Origin: an uncultured Finegoldia sp.
GTDB lineage: Bacteria > Bacillota > Clostridia > Tissierellales > Peptoniphilaceae
Reading direction: 5' to 3'
Length of the DNA stretch: 25,748 bases
NCBI RefSeq assembly: GCF_947252345.1
Contig: NZ_CAMXVC010000026.1
Coordinates: forward strand, 1 to 25,748
Position numbers and translations under genes: made by a program. This document shows positions 5,747 through 17,400 of this stretch, piece by piece (position 1 is the stretch's first letter; each line of letters starts with the position of its first letter). Below the pieces are notes generated by a model. The model was given only the letters and a program-made list of their open reading frames with translations. It made no database searches and was not told the DNA's origin.

Positions 5747-8185
5747 CTATCTAGCTTCTGCTGCTTGTCTCTTCTTAATAGCTATAATAGCCGAACCCAT
5801 AATTGCAAGACCAACTACAGTGAAGATAATAGTACCAATACCACCTGTTTGTGGGATAGTAACTTTCTTGTTGTCTACTCTGAATGCGTCTAATACTTGT
5901 GGAGCTTCTTTCTTGTAGTTAATAGCATGGTCAGTTTTTTCTGTTGTATAAGAACCTTCTTTTACTTCAAACTCAACTGGAGTTTCAAGCTTTGCATATC
6001 CTACTGGGGCAGTAATTTCGACTAATTCGTATTTACCGGCATATAAACCAGTAATTTCGAAACGACCTTGTCCATCAGAAACCAACTTGTAAGCATCTGC
6101 TGGTGGAATGCTTTTATCTGTTTTACCTACAGGTGCAGTTCCTTCTACCCAAGTGTATTCAGTTCTTGATTTGATTACAGCATCGTTATATGCTTTTTGA
6201 AGTTTATCAATATTTGTGTCATAAGTTGCTTTTTGTGCAGTTTGTTGTTGTGCATTAAGAGCATTGTACTTAGCTATTTCATCGTCTAATGCTTTCTTAG
6301 CTTTCTTAACATCTTCTACTTCAGCAATTTTTGTAGCGCCTGATTTAACGACTAAGAATTTATCCTTGTCCGGATTCTTTGCGTCAGTTGATTTGTTTCT
6401 GATAACAAATTCAGCGCCGAACAATCTGTCTTCGTTCTTCATTTGGTCACATTTTACGAATTTCTTTCCGTGGAATATAACCTTTGGTTCTTTTGGTTTT
6501 TTAACGTCTGGATTGTCTTCGTTTATGATGTTCACTTCACCTTTTGGTGGTTGAGCATCTCCTACTGCTTCTGGTAGTTTGTAAGTTGGTAGGTATCCGT
6601 TGACAGCTTCTCTTACCTTGTAGCTTCCTTCTGGAAGTCCTGCGAAAGTACCTGAACCGAAGTTAGTTCCTACTGTAAATGTGATTCCGTTTGCTGCTGG
6701 AAGAACTGTTCCTGCAGCAGTGCCAGATTTTACAGTTACAGAAGCAACTGTCTTACCGTTTTCATCTTCAACATAGTAAGTCAAATCTGTTGCAGTTGGG
6801 TTTTTTACATCAGCGTTGTCTTTCTTCCAAGATTTGTCGATTTTTATCTTACCTTCTTTAGAACTTATGTCAGGAACTCCTTTTGGTTCTTTTGGTATAT
6901 ATGTGATGCTGTTTGATTGTGGCTTATCTACTGCTGCATTGTTGTTAACCTTAGCAGAGTATTTGAAGTGGAAAGTAACAGGACCACGTTTTAAATATTC
7001 TACTAAAGTAGTTTTAACTTGGTCTTTTTTAACTTTAACATCGTAGCCATTGTCTCTTTCAGTTACAAATTTTGCATTTTCTTTTGGGTCTTTTGTCATG
7101 TCGATAAATGGTTGGTTTTCTTTAACAGTTTTACCATCAGCATCTGTGTAGTCGATTGTAACTACCAAGTTCTTGTTGTAAGTCAAACCTTCTGACATTG
7201 TATCTGTCCAAGTAAATTGGTTGAATGTGTAGTTTCTTGGAATAACTGTGCCTGATTGGAAAGGTCTGTCTTTTCCCAATTGTTCAGATATTGTTTCCTT
7301 ATCTCTTTGGTAATTTGTGTAATCCAATCCCAATTTTGAACTTGGAACTTCTTTTCCATCTTTGTCTAACCATTTGCCAGTTTTTTCATCGTAGTTGGCG
7401 TGGTCTTTGTCGATTTGAACGTTGTCAGTTTGGATGTTCTTAGGATAGATGTAAATTTTCTTTAGGTATTGACTACCAGCTTTTACATTTCCTACGGCTT
7501 TTCCGTTCATCAAAGGTAATGTTAAACCAAATGGTACTGCGACTGTGCCAGTAACCTTTGCAGGTGTAACACTTTCAACTGCCCAATAGTAACCGTCTGG
7601 AAGGCTAACAGTTGCCAAACCAGCTTTTGTTGTTGCTTTTGTTTGACCATTTTCAAGTCCATCACCAGTAGCTATGTCAATAACTCCTGCTGGAATTTTT
7701 ACTTGTCCCGCTTCAGAATAACCATTAGTTTTGATTTGGTTCATTGTTTCAGCTTTTTCGAAGTTCTTTGGAGCAGCTGTCAAAATATTGAAATACTTTT
7801 CCATAAGCTTGTCAGCTTCTACTTGTGTCCCAGCTTCAGTTCCATCAGTCTTTTGTGTACCTTTTACTACTGGTACAGTGATTTTGTAGAAAGTAAACTT
7901 AGCACCTTCTAATGGTTTAACATCTGTTCCTAATATTGTAGTGTCTTCTATTTTACCACCAGTGTGTTTCCATGGTGCTCCAGTTTTGTAGCTTTGTTGA
8001 GTTGTCAACTTGTAGATGTCAATTTCTGTCTTATCAGGTTTAGTTTCTGAAAGTTGACCTGCTTCTAATTTACCAGTTGGCGCTTCTACTGGCTCGTCTG
8101 CATTGTTTGCCAATGCCATCAATGGGGTGAATACTCCCACCATCATCGCTAATACTAAGATTAACGATAAAAATCTTTTTTTCAT
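5747..8185 (-). CDS. Backbone (major) pilin, IPQTG anchor
   Basis: An 812-residue shaft pilin. The ATG at 8185 has AAAAGGAG 7 nt upstream and gives a classic signal peptide (MKKRFLSLILVLAMMVGVFT, cleaved near ALA-NNA); an in-frame ATG at 8284 lacks this support. The pilin motif IYIYPKN (Tyr247-Pro248-Lys249) supplies the lysine that sortase links to the next subunit. Downstream come a central domain, a Cna-B domain at about 445-555 and a C-terminal Cna-B domain ending with E-box YELVEITAPVGY (Glu723). The C-terminal domain carries a helical, Ala/Lys-rich insertion (about 620-675), as seen in several Gram-positive backbone pilins. The sorting signal is IPQTG (777-781), followed by a membrane segment and KKRQAAEAR. 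Codons are visibly more A/T-ending than in the neighbouring genes, consistent with high expression or a separate origin. Confidence 0.95.
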   Translation of the reverse strand: MKKRFLSLILVLAMMVGVFTPLMALANNADEPVEAPTGKLEAGQLSETKPDKTEIDIYKLTTQQSYKTGAPWKHTGGKIEDTTILGTDVKPLEGAKFTFYKITVPVVKGTQKTDGTEAGTQVEADKLMEKYFNILTAAPKNFEKAETMNQIKTNGYSEAGQVKIPAGVIDIATGDGLENGQTKATTKAGLATVSLPDGYYWAVESVTPAKVTGTVAVPFGLTLPLMNGKAVGNVKAGSQYLKKIYIYPKNIQTDNVQIDKDHANYDEKTGKWLDKDGKEVPSSKLGLDYTNYQRDKETISEQLGKDRPFQSGTVIPRNYTFNQFTWTDTMSEGLTYNKNLVVTIDYTDADGKTVKENQPFIDMTKDPKENAKFVTERDNGYDVKVKKDQVKTTLVEYLKRGPVTFHFKYSAKVNNNAAVDKPQSNSITYIPKEPKGVPDISSKEGKIKIDKSWKKDNADVKNPTATDLTYYVEDENGKTVASVTVKSGTAAGTVLPAANGITFTVGTNFGSGTFAGLPEGSYKVREAVNGYLPTYKLPEAVGDAQPPKGEVNIINEDNPDVKKPKEPKVIFHGKKFVKCDQMKNEDRLFGAEFVIRNKSTDAKNPDKDKFLVVKSGATKIAEVEDVKKAKKALDDEIAKYNALNAQQQTAQKATYDTNIDKLQKAYNDAVIKSRTEYTWVEGTAPVGKTDKSIPPADAYKLVSDGQGRFEITGLYAGKYELVEITAPVGYAKLETPVEFEVKEGSYTTEKTDHAINYKKEAPQVLDAFRVDNKKVTIPQTGGIGTIIFTVVGLAIMGSAIIAIKKRQAAEAR

Positions 8186-8269
8186 AATATAACTCCTTTT
8201 TCTTTTATTAATATTTGCTTGGTTGCAAATTATTACCTTTTTGTCTCGTGGCGTTTGTCGGGTTCCCTG

Positions 8270-8275
8270 ATTATA
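8270..8275 (-). promoter_or_regulatory. Possible -10 box for backbone pilin
   Basis: TATAAT on the minus strand about 85 bp upstream of the pilin ATG. No convincing -35 is present. An internal promoter here would help make the shaft subunit more abundant than the tip protein. Confidence 0.3.
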
Positions 8276-8315
8276 TTTTACCAAATATCGCCGTTTTTCG
8301 CCTGGTTTTATTTTG

Positions 8316-8427
8316 AGCGATTAATTGTTCGTCGATGTTTCACGATTTGAAATTTCGAGATTAATCGCTGGCACTAGGCTTCGGGTGTTTCGCCCGTGCC
8401 TTTGATTAAAGTCCCTACGGAGGGTAC
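8316..8427 (-). promoter_or_regulatory. Structured leader between giant gene and backbone pilin
   Basis: Starting 23 bp after the giant gene's stop, three pairings follow one another on the minus strand. Positions 8411-8427 can form a CCCT/AGGG hairpin with an acgg-type loop. Positions 8370-8400 pair GGCAC with GTGCC around an inner GGG/CCC hairpin. Positions 8360-8369 and 8316-8325 are a perfect 10-bp inverted repeat (agcgattaat) enclosing an AT-rich loop. No T-run follows, so it is not an intrinsic terminator. I could not match it to a riboswitch class I know. Confidence 0.45.
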
Positions 8428-8449
8428 CTCATCTTTAGATTGACACTAA

Positions 8450-11400
8450 TCATGATAACGCACGCTCCCTTTTTCTTTTCTTGCGGTACTTGTAGTACGA
8501 AGTTGCCATCAAAATCGCTCCACATACAAGGAATCCAATGATTCCGAGTGCACCCGTCGATGGGAAGGTCGACTTGTGGTTTTCCACTTCGATTGGTCTC
8601 AACTTGGCCTTGTCTACATAAGCGGGATTTGCGTTCGCCCCAAAGTTGTCCTTGTTGTAGATGTAGCTCAAATGACCGAGTATCTTCAAGCCGTCTTTTA
8701 GGTCGTAGTGCAAATTAGCATCTGCCGTTCCCGTTGGCTTGCCTGTGATTTCAAGTACGATTGCCTTGTCCGTCGTGTACATTGTGCTTAGTTGTCCGTC
8801 GACTGTTTCTTGTGAGCTAGTGAAATCTCCTGCTTTTAGCATCTGGCTGATTTGGAAATACGAGATTGTCTTTCCTTGACCGGAGCCTGCCGAGATTTCA
8901 TGGTAGTCAGATTTCTTTAGGTCTTCTATTTTCTTGCCCTTGTCTAGGACTGCGTACTTGATATATTTTGAACCATACTGTTTGTTCAAAAATTCCCAGT
9001 TTATTTCTTCCGTTCCGAACATCGTCGATGCTCGGTTGAACTTCCAACTAGTGTGGTCTGGGTTTATTACTACCCTTTGTCTGAAATTACCGCTGGAATC
9101 CACTTCCAAGATTTCAGATTCTAACATTCCCCTGTTACTTACTCTGTAACTTGCCTTGTATGGGTCTTTTTCGAGTACTTGCACCTTGCCATCTTCAATC
9201 TTGAATTCTCTGATGAATCCCGGCGTCTTCGTGTAGCCTATCGGTGCTTGTACTTCTTTGAGTGCATAGAATCCGTTTTTAGTTACGTGGACTTTGAACG
9301 AGCCGTCAAGCTCACCATTTTTGTCCTTGCCATATACTATGAGGTTCTTGTACTCATTCGTGTCTATCGGTGCATAAGTTCCTTTTTCTTGTTCCTTGTA
9401 CCAAAGTTCGAACACTGCTCCCTTCAGCTTCTTGCCATCGAGTGCGTCAATCTTTACAAAGTCGATGTCCTTGTAGTTGATGACCTCGATTGGGTCAGGG
9501 CCAATCGGAGTGAACACGTCTTGTTCATTATTGTCCTTGCCCGTTTTGAGTTTGATGATTCCAGTTTGTGTCACCATAAACTCTTCGATGTGCCTGTCGA
9601 TTTTCGTGTAGCCATCCGGTGCTTTCGTCTCTACCAGAGCATAAATCCCTTCCGGTAGTGTTTCGAACTTGAACAATCCATCTTCTCCAGACGTAGCCGT
9701 CATGAGTTTTCCATTTGCATCTTTCGCATCTTCCCAGCCTTCTGCGTTTTGAGTCGTCTTTTTCAAAAGTTTGAACTCGGCTCCCTTGAGGACGTCCTTG
9801 TTTTGGTCAATCTTTTTGAAGACTATCTCGTTTTTAGGGTTGATGGCGTTGATTGTCAAGTCAGCCTTGGCTGTGGCATCGCTCTTGTTGGAGTAGACTG
9901 CGTCATACCTTTTGACACCAAGTCGTATTCCTCCACCACCTTTGTAGTTGATTAGGTTCGCCCTCGGAGTGAATGATGTCTTGTCCTGTCCGTCGGCTAT
10001 TCTACCCGTGACTTTGACTACATAAGAGTCAGTTTTGTTCATTCTTCTGAACTTCATCCAACCGTTGTTGTAGTCCGTTACGGTTCTTCCGTAGAATTTC
10101 GTGTTCCACAATGTTTCCTTCGATAGGTCAAGTCCGTACGATGCCGGCATTTTTTCGTTAAGGAATGTGTTCGTGTAGTTGTAATCATTGTATCCCGAAT
10201 TGTCATACCAGTAAGCGGAAATCCTCAAATCATCTACTCCCTTTCCAGGGTAGTAATTGAAGTAAGTCGGTATCGGGTTGTCATAATAATCAAAACCTGC
10301 GTTGTTTCTGCTAGGGTTGATGTAGAAGATTTGAGTAAATTCTCCCGTGTCTGGGTCAAATTCCGTTATCTTCGATGACATACTTACCTGGTCACCATTG
10401 TAGTTCTTGCCGGAGTTTGTCACTCCTCTGTCGTAGACTACGTTGATTGGTTTTGTAGTGTCTTCTCCGCCCTTGATGCTTGGCCCAACTTTTAGATTGT
10501 TCTCTGATTTCTTTATCTTGTCTGCATCTATGTGTGCGATGTAGTTGGCGTTCAATTCCATCAACTTGTACGTTCTAGCATAGTCTGTGAAGGTGTAGGT
10601 TATCTCGCCTGTGGCTTGATTGTAGTCCGCCTTGGCAATTGTACCTACTCCGTCTGCGAAGATGTCCAACCCTTCTACCTTTTTCTTTTTGAATATTCCC
10701 TTCAAGTCCATATTGTCTGTGAGCTTGACTGTGAAAAAGTCTCCCGGACTTATTGTCGTCTTAGGTTTTATATTAAATGTCGTAGCGAAGTTCAGCATTT
10801 GCGCTTTGTTTGGATAGATTGTTCCGTTGCCCATAGTCGTGTCATTCTTGTCCGGACGTTTTATCGTCATATCGGTCGTCAACGTGATGTTCTCACTTTG
10901 GTCGACGCCTGTCCTTTCGATTGCCCCCGCATAAGGGTCGAGGTCTTTACCACCGACTGTGAAGTACCACCTTTGTCCGGTCAACTTGTGTCCCGGTGCC
11001 GGTGTCAATTCTTCCAATTCGTAGTTGCCGATTGGCAATTGGTCGAAGACTAATTGTCCCGTTTGTGGGTCGATTTTCGGACTGTTTCTTTCTCCGACAG
11101 TTCCCGTGTATGTGAACTTGTTTTTAGAATTTGGGTCTTTCGGGTCTTCTTTGACACCTAATCGAGTGAGCTTGAACTTGGCTCCGTTTATCAATTGGGA
11201 TTGCTCGTCTTTTTTAACGAGAGTTACCTTACCTTTTCCAGGCTTTTCGTTGATAATCTTACCCATATTCTTGGCTGTCGCACTCGTTACGAAGTCGACT
11301 AATTTTCCACCTTTTTCTGGTACGTATTGGATGATACCATTGGCGTTGTTGTATTCCAGTGTGATGGAGCCTCTACCCGGTGTGATTTCACCCTGAGCAT

Positions 11401-14400
11401 TTGTCGTAGGCTTTTCGTACGATATTGTCATGTGAAGTATCGGGTCGTAAATCGGTCTGTATCCCGGTGGTGCTTGTACTTCCATCAGTCTGTAACGTCC
11501 TGGCTTCAAGCCTCTGAATCCGAAGTATCCGTTGAAGGCTGAAGATACATAGCTTCCCGGCATATCCACAAAACTGCCTTGTACTTCTTGTTGTAGCTTG
11601 AAGATTGCCCCTTCAAGTCTGTTCGTCGCTACATTGTCCGAGTTGTTTGACCACGCATCTCCTTCTCCGTCACGTCCGTGTTTTGAGAAGGTGATGTTGT
11701 AGGATTCTTTTTCGTTTATGAGGTCGAGTCCCGTCTTTGGAATTTCGACCGGCACATCCGTCTTCTTCGTCGTCGTGTAGAGTTGGGATATATCCGGTGC
11801 CGTGCTGATTTTTCCTGCTACATCTAATTCATTTAGCTCTGGCCAAATCCTACCACCTGACTTGCTTAGCCAGTTTTGGTATTTGTTGTATTGGTCCATC
11901 TGACCCGACCAACCAGGTAATTGTGTCTTGGCGTATTGGCCTGCACCTGCTTGGTAGGATGCCTTTTTGAATGCCTTCCATTCGAGTTTTCCAGTTTTAT
12001 CGTTGTATACCGCTTGTTGGAACTCTCTGGCGCCCGTGTAGAGCTTGAAGTCCATTTGAAGTTTGCCCAAATCGTCTTGCGAGATGTCATCCCTCTTGTG
12101 TGCAGGTTTTATATTTCCATTTTTATCTTTTTCATTTTTTGCGATTCCCGTGATGAGCGCCTCGTCGTAGTAGCCCTCCACGTCGATGAAGTACAATTCG
12201 CCCGGCTCTAAGTTGAGTTGGTCTTCGTCAAATCCCCAGTCGAATGGTCTCCACCTTGCAGTGTTCACCATGGACACTTTCTTTTGCGAAAGGTCGTAGT
12301 ACTGTAGGACGTTGTCGATATTTATATCACCAGGTGGGTTCGCTATCTTGTAAGTCGTTCTGTAAGCCGTCTTCAAACCTTCGACGTTCGTGTTTGGAGG
12401 TCTGATTCCGTGAACTTCGTCAGGAGGGAAGTCCGTTTCACCCCTCTTGTGTTTCGGAGTTATCTGAACGTTTAACTTCTTTCCCGAGTAGTTTCTCAAA
12501 TCTATTACAGTTCTTTGGACGAATGTCTTGGCAACTGGGTCGATGTGAGTGATACGAGATGCTGTCTTGATTGTACTGCCCGAGTTCATCGTGTCGTTGA
12601 ACTTCGCTAGAGTGTCGTCTCGCAAAAATTCGTTCGCCGTCTTTTTCGGACCGTAGTAGGTTGCGTGCATCCTGCCTTGGTCGTCCTTGACTTCTATCTT
12701 CCAATCGGACGTCGCCTTCTTGTAGCCTAGTGGAGGTTTGGTTTCCTTCAAGATGTAGTAGCCTTTACCAAGCTTGGCTGCATTGCCCTTTCCATCTCTG
12801 AAGATTATCTTACCTTCGTTAGTTGAAATACCCGTCAACGTCACATTTCCTATTGGGTTTTCGTAAGTCTCGTCGACTTTCGTCAACGTAAATTCCCCGC
12901 CTTGTAGTGGCGTACCCAACGAGTCTTTCTTGTAGACATTCAATTCCAAGCCGGCTGGCCTGTTCGTGATTTTCAATTCCTTCATCTTGTTGCCCGATGG
13001 GTCGTATATCAAGTATCCCAACTGATTGTCGTCTGGAAGAACTTGACTGCTACCCGGTTCGTCTGGCAATTGCTCATCTTCGCCAACGAATGTCGCACTG
13101 ATTTTTACATTGCCCGCTGGCATTATGAACGAATTGTTTTTCACTGTTACTGCTTGTCCATCCTGTTCTAATACATTGATTGACGCTAACTTGTAGCCGT
13201 CATCTGGTCGTGCTTCAAGTCGTATCAAATCTCCTGCATTCGCACTTGTCGGCCTTGCAATTATACGACCGTGTTCGCTTTGTCCAATTTGTACTTGATA
13301 ATTGCCGACTTGTTGCTTAGCGAAGCTTGCAGATACCGACACATCTCTGTCCGGCATTATAAAGTATAACCCTTGGCTGTCGTTTAAAACTGGAACTCCT
13401 CCGCCAGGATTTCCGTCACTTACCCAGCAACCAATTAGCCTGTACTCATCTTTCAAATTAGCAATGCTTATCCTTACTGTATCTCCAGTTTTTGCTAGTA
13501 TCTGTTTTACTTTTTTTCCGTTTAGATATACATCTCCACCGACTATTCCTCCATCTACGTAGACTGCGTGTTGTCCTTGTGGTGGTGGGAAGTTCGTGTA
13601 TTTAACGTAGATTGTCGCATCGTCGTTCGGCATCGTGAACGAGCCTTGTCCCGTGTTTGTGTCGAATTGCGTAGGAATTGTTATACCATTTCTAGTTTTT
13701 ACATAGGTTTTTGTGACTTTGTATCCATACTGAGCTTTGGCTGTAAAGTTAACCGTTGAGCCACTCTTGGCTTTCCCTTCGTTGTTTCGCCCAGTTATAG
13801 TCACGCTGTAGTGAGGGTCGCCATCGTAACCGACAAAGTAGTATGCTTCTGGCTTGACTTCTTTTTTCAAGAATGTCGCAACCACATCTACCTTGTATGC
13901 CGGCATCGTGAAGGTGTACTTGCCGTCTTGTAGCGGAATCGGCTTTCCGCTGGCAGTCACTTGTCTCAGCTCGTATCCGTCGTGGACTTGAACCGTGATT
14001 GTGATTGTATCGCCCTTCTTAGCCCTCGTCTTGTCAACACTTACCCAACCTCCGTCAGTTTGGTAAGTCTCGATATCAAAATACTCTTCCTTTACCTTGA
14101 ACGTCGCCTTGACTTCGACGTCAAAGTCGTTCATTCCAAATGTTTCGCTTTTTCCGTTAACGGTGTATTCGTTGCCATTTATCTCCAACTTGTCTAACTC
14201 GTAGCCATCATCTGGGTGGAACGTTAGCTTAAATGGTTCGCCACGATTGGCAACTTGTTTATCGCATTCAACCTTACCATGTTCAGTTGGAATTATTGTA
14301 ATTTTGTGTTGTCCCGGCTTTTTGAAAGTGGCAACTACATTAGCTTCTTTATCTCCCATTTGGAAGGTAAAGGTGTTCGAGTTTTTAAATTTGTCTGTGA

Positions 14401-17400
14401 TGTTAGAGCCGTTGAGTGTTACTTTCTCAATAACATAACCTTCTTGTGGAGTGACCGTGATTGTGACTTCCTTGCCTTTTTCTTGTGAAGTAGGATTTGC
14501 AGTCACACTACCACCCACATTGCCCGTAACACTTGTTTTGATGTCGTATTTCTTTGGCTGTGGTTGATTTTTAGGTCCAAATGTAGCTTTTATTCCGACA
14601 TTTGATTTCGGCATTATGAATTTGTTGTTTGTTATAGGGATGTCATCGCCTGTGATTTCATCATTATAATAAAGAGTCTTCAATTCATAACCAGGATCCG
14701 GCTCGATAGTAAGCGTGACTTCTTCTCCATCCTTTGCCTTAGTCTTGTTCGGAGTAACTTTTCCGTGGCTAATATTTCCAAAGACTGTTACATCGTAGGG
14801 CTTCGCCTCTTGTCCCGTTGACTCGAATACTGCACTCACTCTTACATTTTGAGGTGGCATATTGAAAGTAAATTCATTGTTTCTCGCCTGTACTTGGTTG
14901 CCATCCATATATAATTTAGCTAATTTATATCCTGGATTTGGATGTGCAGTAAGTGTTATAGATTCTCCTGCCCCTATCTCACTTATCTTTGTCGCAGTGA
15001 CATCGCCGTTAACCATCTTTTCAAACGTAATGCTATAGCCTTGCGTATTTCTTCGAGTAACCATTCCATTAGTGTCAAGATTTACAGGGTTGCTATTATC
15101 ATCCGGCTTGTAAGTCATTGTACTGTGGATTGGTAGGTCTGTGTTGTTTTGTGCGTCTTGGTCTAGTCCAATTCTGTACTTAAATTCCAAGCTATCTCCG
15201 ATTCCAAGTGAGATATTGTTAAAGTTCAACGAATTAGACATTGGGTTTGGATTGCTTTGTACTATCTGATTGTTTTTTATAATCTTGTACAATTGTAACC
15301 TTACTTTGTCATTCAAACCGATGTCCACAGTGGCATTCTTTAGCAATGATTCTTCTACACCTTGTGATTCGAAGTTTTTCTTGTCGTTTAAAATACTATC
15401 TAGTAGGTCTTTTTGCACATAAGGTCCAAAGTTTCTTGCTTTTTGCCAGTTTGGCTTGTTTTTAATTAAATACAAATTAGTAAAGTCGAAGCTCCACTTA
15501 TCAGAGTTATCACTAGAATAAGTTCTGAATTTATTTCCTGTTGTATTTGGTTCCAACCTAGTGTTTTCTTGGTCGACATGAGTGTAAACCCTAGTGTAGC
15601 CTTTTTGGTAGAATGCCCACATAGACTCGAATTGATAGAATTGGTTACTAGTTGTGGAATTTCTCTTGGCGTTATTTGCATTGAAACTTGCAAAGTTAAT
15701 GACGTATTTATTGTCATAGGAGTCACTTGTAAGTTTATCAATGTTTGCGTCAACTACAGGTTTTAAATTAAAAGCACCATCAATTGTTCCGCCATTTCTC
15801 CTGTCAATTCCCACTCTGGATAGATAATCTCTTACATTCACATTTTCTTCTATAAGATTGTATTGATTTTCAAATTTAGCTGGCACCAATGTACCCATTT
15901 TGTATGAGTATTGTGTAGGATTATCTAAGTCTTTGATATTTGTCTTAGAAAGCAACACTTTATTAGCTTTAGGAACATTTCCAGAATATTCTATTATTGA
16001 TAGATATACTTCTGCTCCTTCAGTATTAGCCTTTGCTCTTAAATCTGTTAAGAACTTGTTGATGTTATTATCAAGATTGTTCTTATTAGAGAAATCTTGC
16101 GACCTGTCAATCAATAGTACCCAGTGCGATTTGTTCTTTCCAGGCTTCTTTCTGGTCTTAGGAGTTATCTTGACGCTTACATCCCTTGTACCATCTGTGG
16201 TGTTTATGTTGCCTGCACTTACTGTGATGTTGGCATTTTCTGCATCTACATTGTAAGTCAAATCCCCTGCTGCTCTGGATGTTCCCGCCATTCGGTTGGC
16301 TGATTTCATCATCATTCGTGGTGCGAGGTACATCGAGTTCACTTGTGCGAGTGGTCTGTGTCTGTTTAGTTCGAGTGTGTTGTTCAATCTCGCTGCGTTT
16401 TCCTGCAATGCTACGTTGTTTTTCGTAGGTGCTGGTTTTTTGAGCTCACGGATTACATTGTTATTTTCCGTGGCGTTTTTTCGAAGAGCTTGTGATGGTT
16501 CTTGTTGTGTGAACGAGGATTGCATTAGAATTTGAGGTTGCAAATACAACGAGTTTATTTGTTCGAGTGGTCGGTGTTCGTTTGCTTCGAATGCCCTCGC
16601 GATTGTCGTTCCTGCGTTCTTGATTGGCTCTTCCTTGCCGATTATCATTCCGGTGTTTTTGCCAACTTTTTGGTCGGAAAGTGGTTCGAGCGAGAATTTG
16701 CTGATGTCTGCGTAAGATTCTGCTGCCCAGTATGTGTTGTTGAAGTTAACAAAGTCCATTCCAGTTCCGATTGCGCCGGATTGTGGTAGGTCTGTCTCGA
16801 TTGTGACAGCGAGTGTCTTATTACCCACTACGGATGTGTCGACTTTCAATCTGTTGTGTCCGTTGACAAATAGTTGCTCTGCCGTGAATGGCACTGAGTC
16901 TCCCACTCTTACCAAGTTGTTCGGTGTTGAGTTCGAGTGTACTACGTTGATGCTCACTACCTTTGTGTTGACATTTGTGATGTCTCTGGTTTCCGGTTGT
17001 GAGTGTATCTGCAATTTCGGATTGTTCAAGTTTTCTGTCGCACTGTTCAATATATAAACCTGTCTCATTCTGTGAGTTGTTTGGTTTATTTCCACGATGT
17101 TTGTGTTTAGTTTTTTACGAGGATTGTCCTTGAAATCTGGGTTATGTGAGTCAGACTTGTTCTCCTTCGTGCCTTCGTTTACTTTTACTTTTTGCCACTT
17201 GTGCTCTGGGTTGTTGTCCGTCACGGTATTTGACCCGTTGTTGTCTTTGATGTAGACTTTTCCGTCTTCTAATATCGTCACTGTCCAGTCCGTGTTAGCC
17301 AAGTCGTAGCCTTGGGCTGCTCCGTGTTCTACGAGTTTGTATTTTCCCGGTAGTAGGTCAGAGAAGTGGACTTTTCCGTCAGCTCCGGATTTTTCCCACT

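Noticed and set aside
8186..8284. N-terminal extension of the backbone pilin from the upstream ATG
   Set aside because: It would put 33 polar residues before a standard signal peptide, and a strong ribosome binding site precedes the ATG at 8185.
8370..8400. Cyclic-di-GMP riboswitch before the backbone pilin
   Set aside because: The hairpins lack the conserved loop sequences I know for either class; kept only as an unassigned structured leader.
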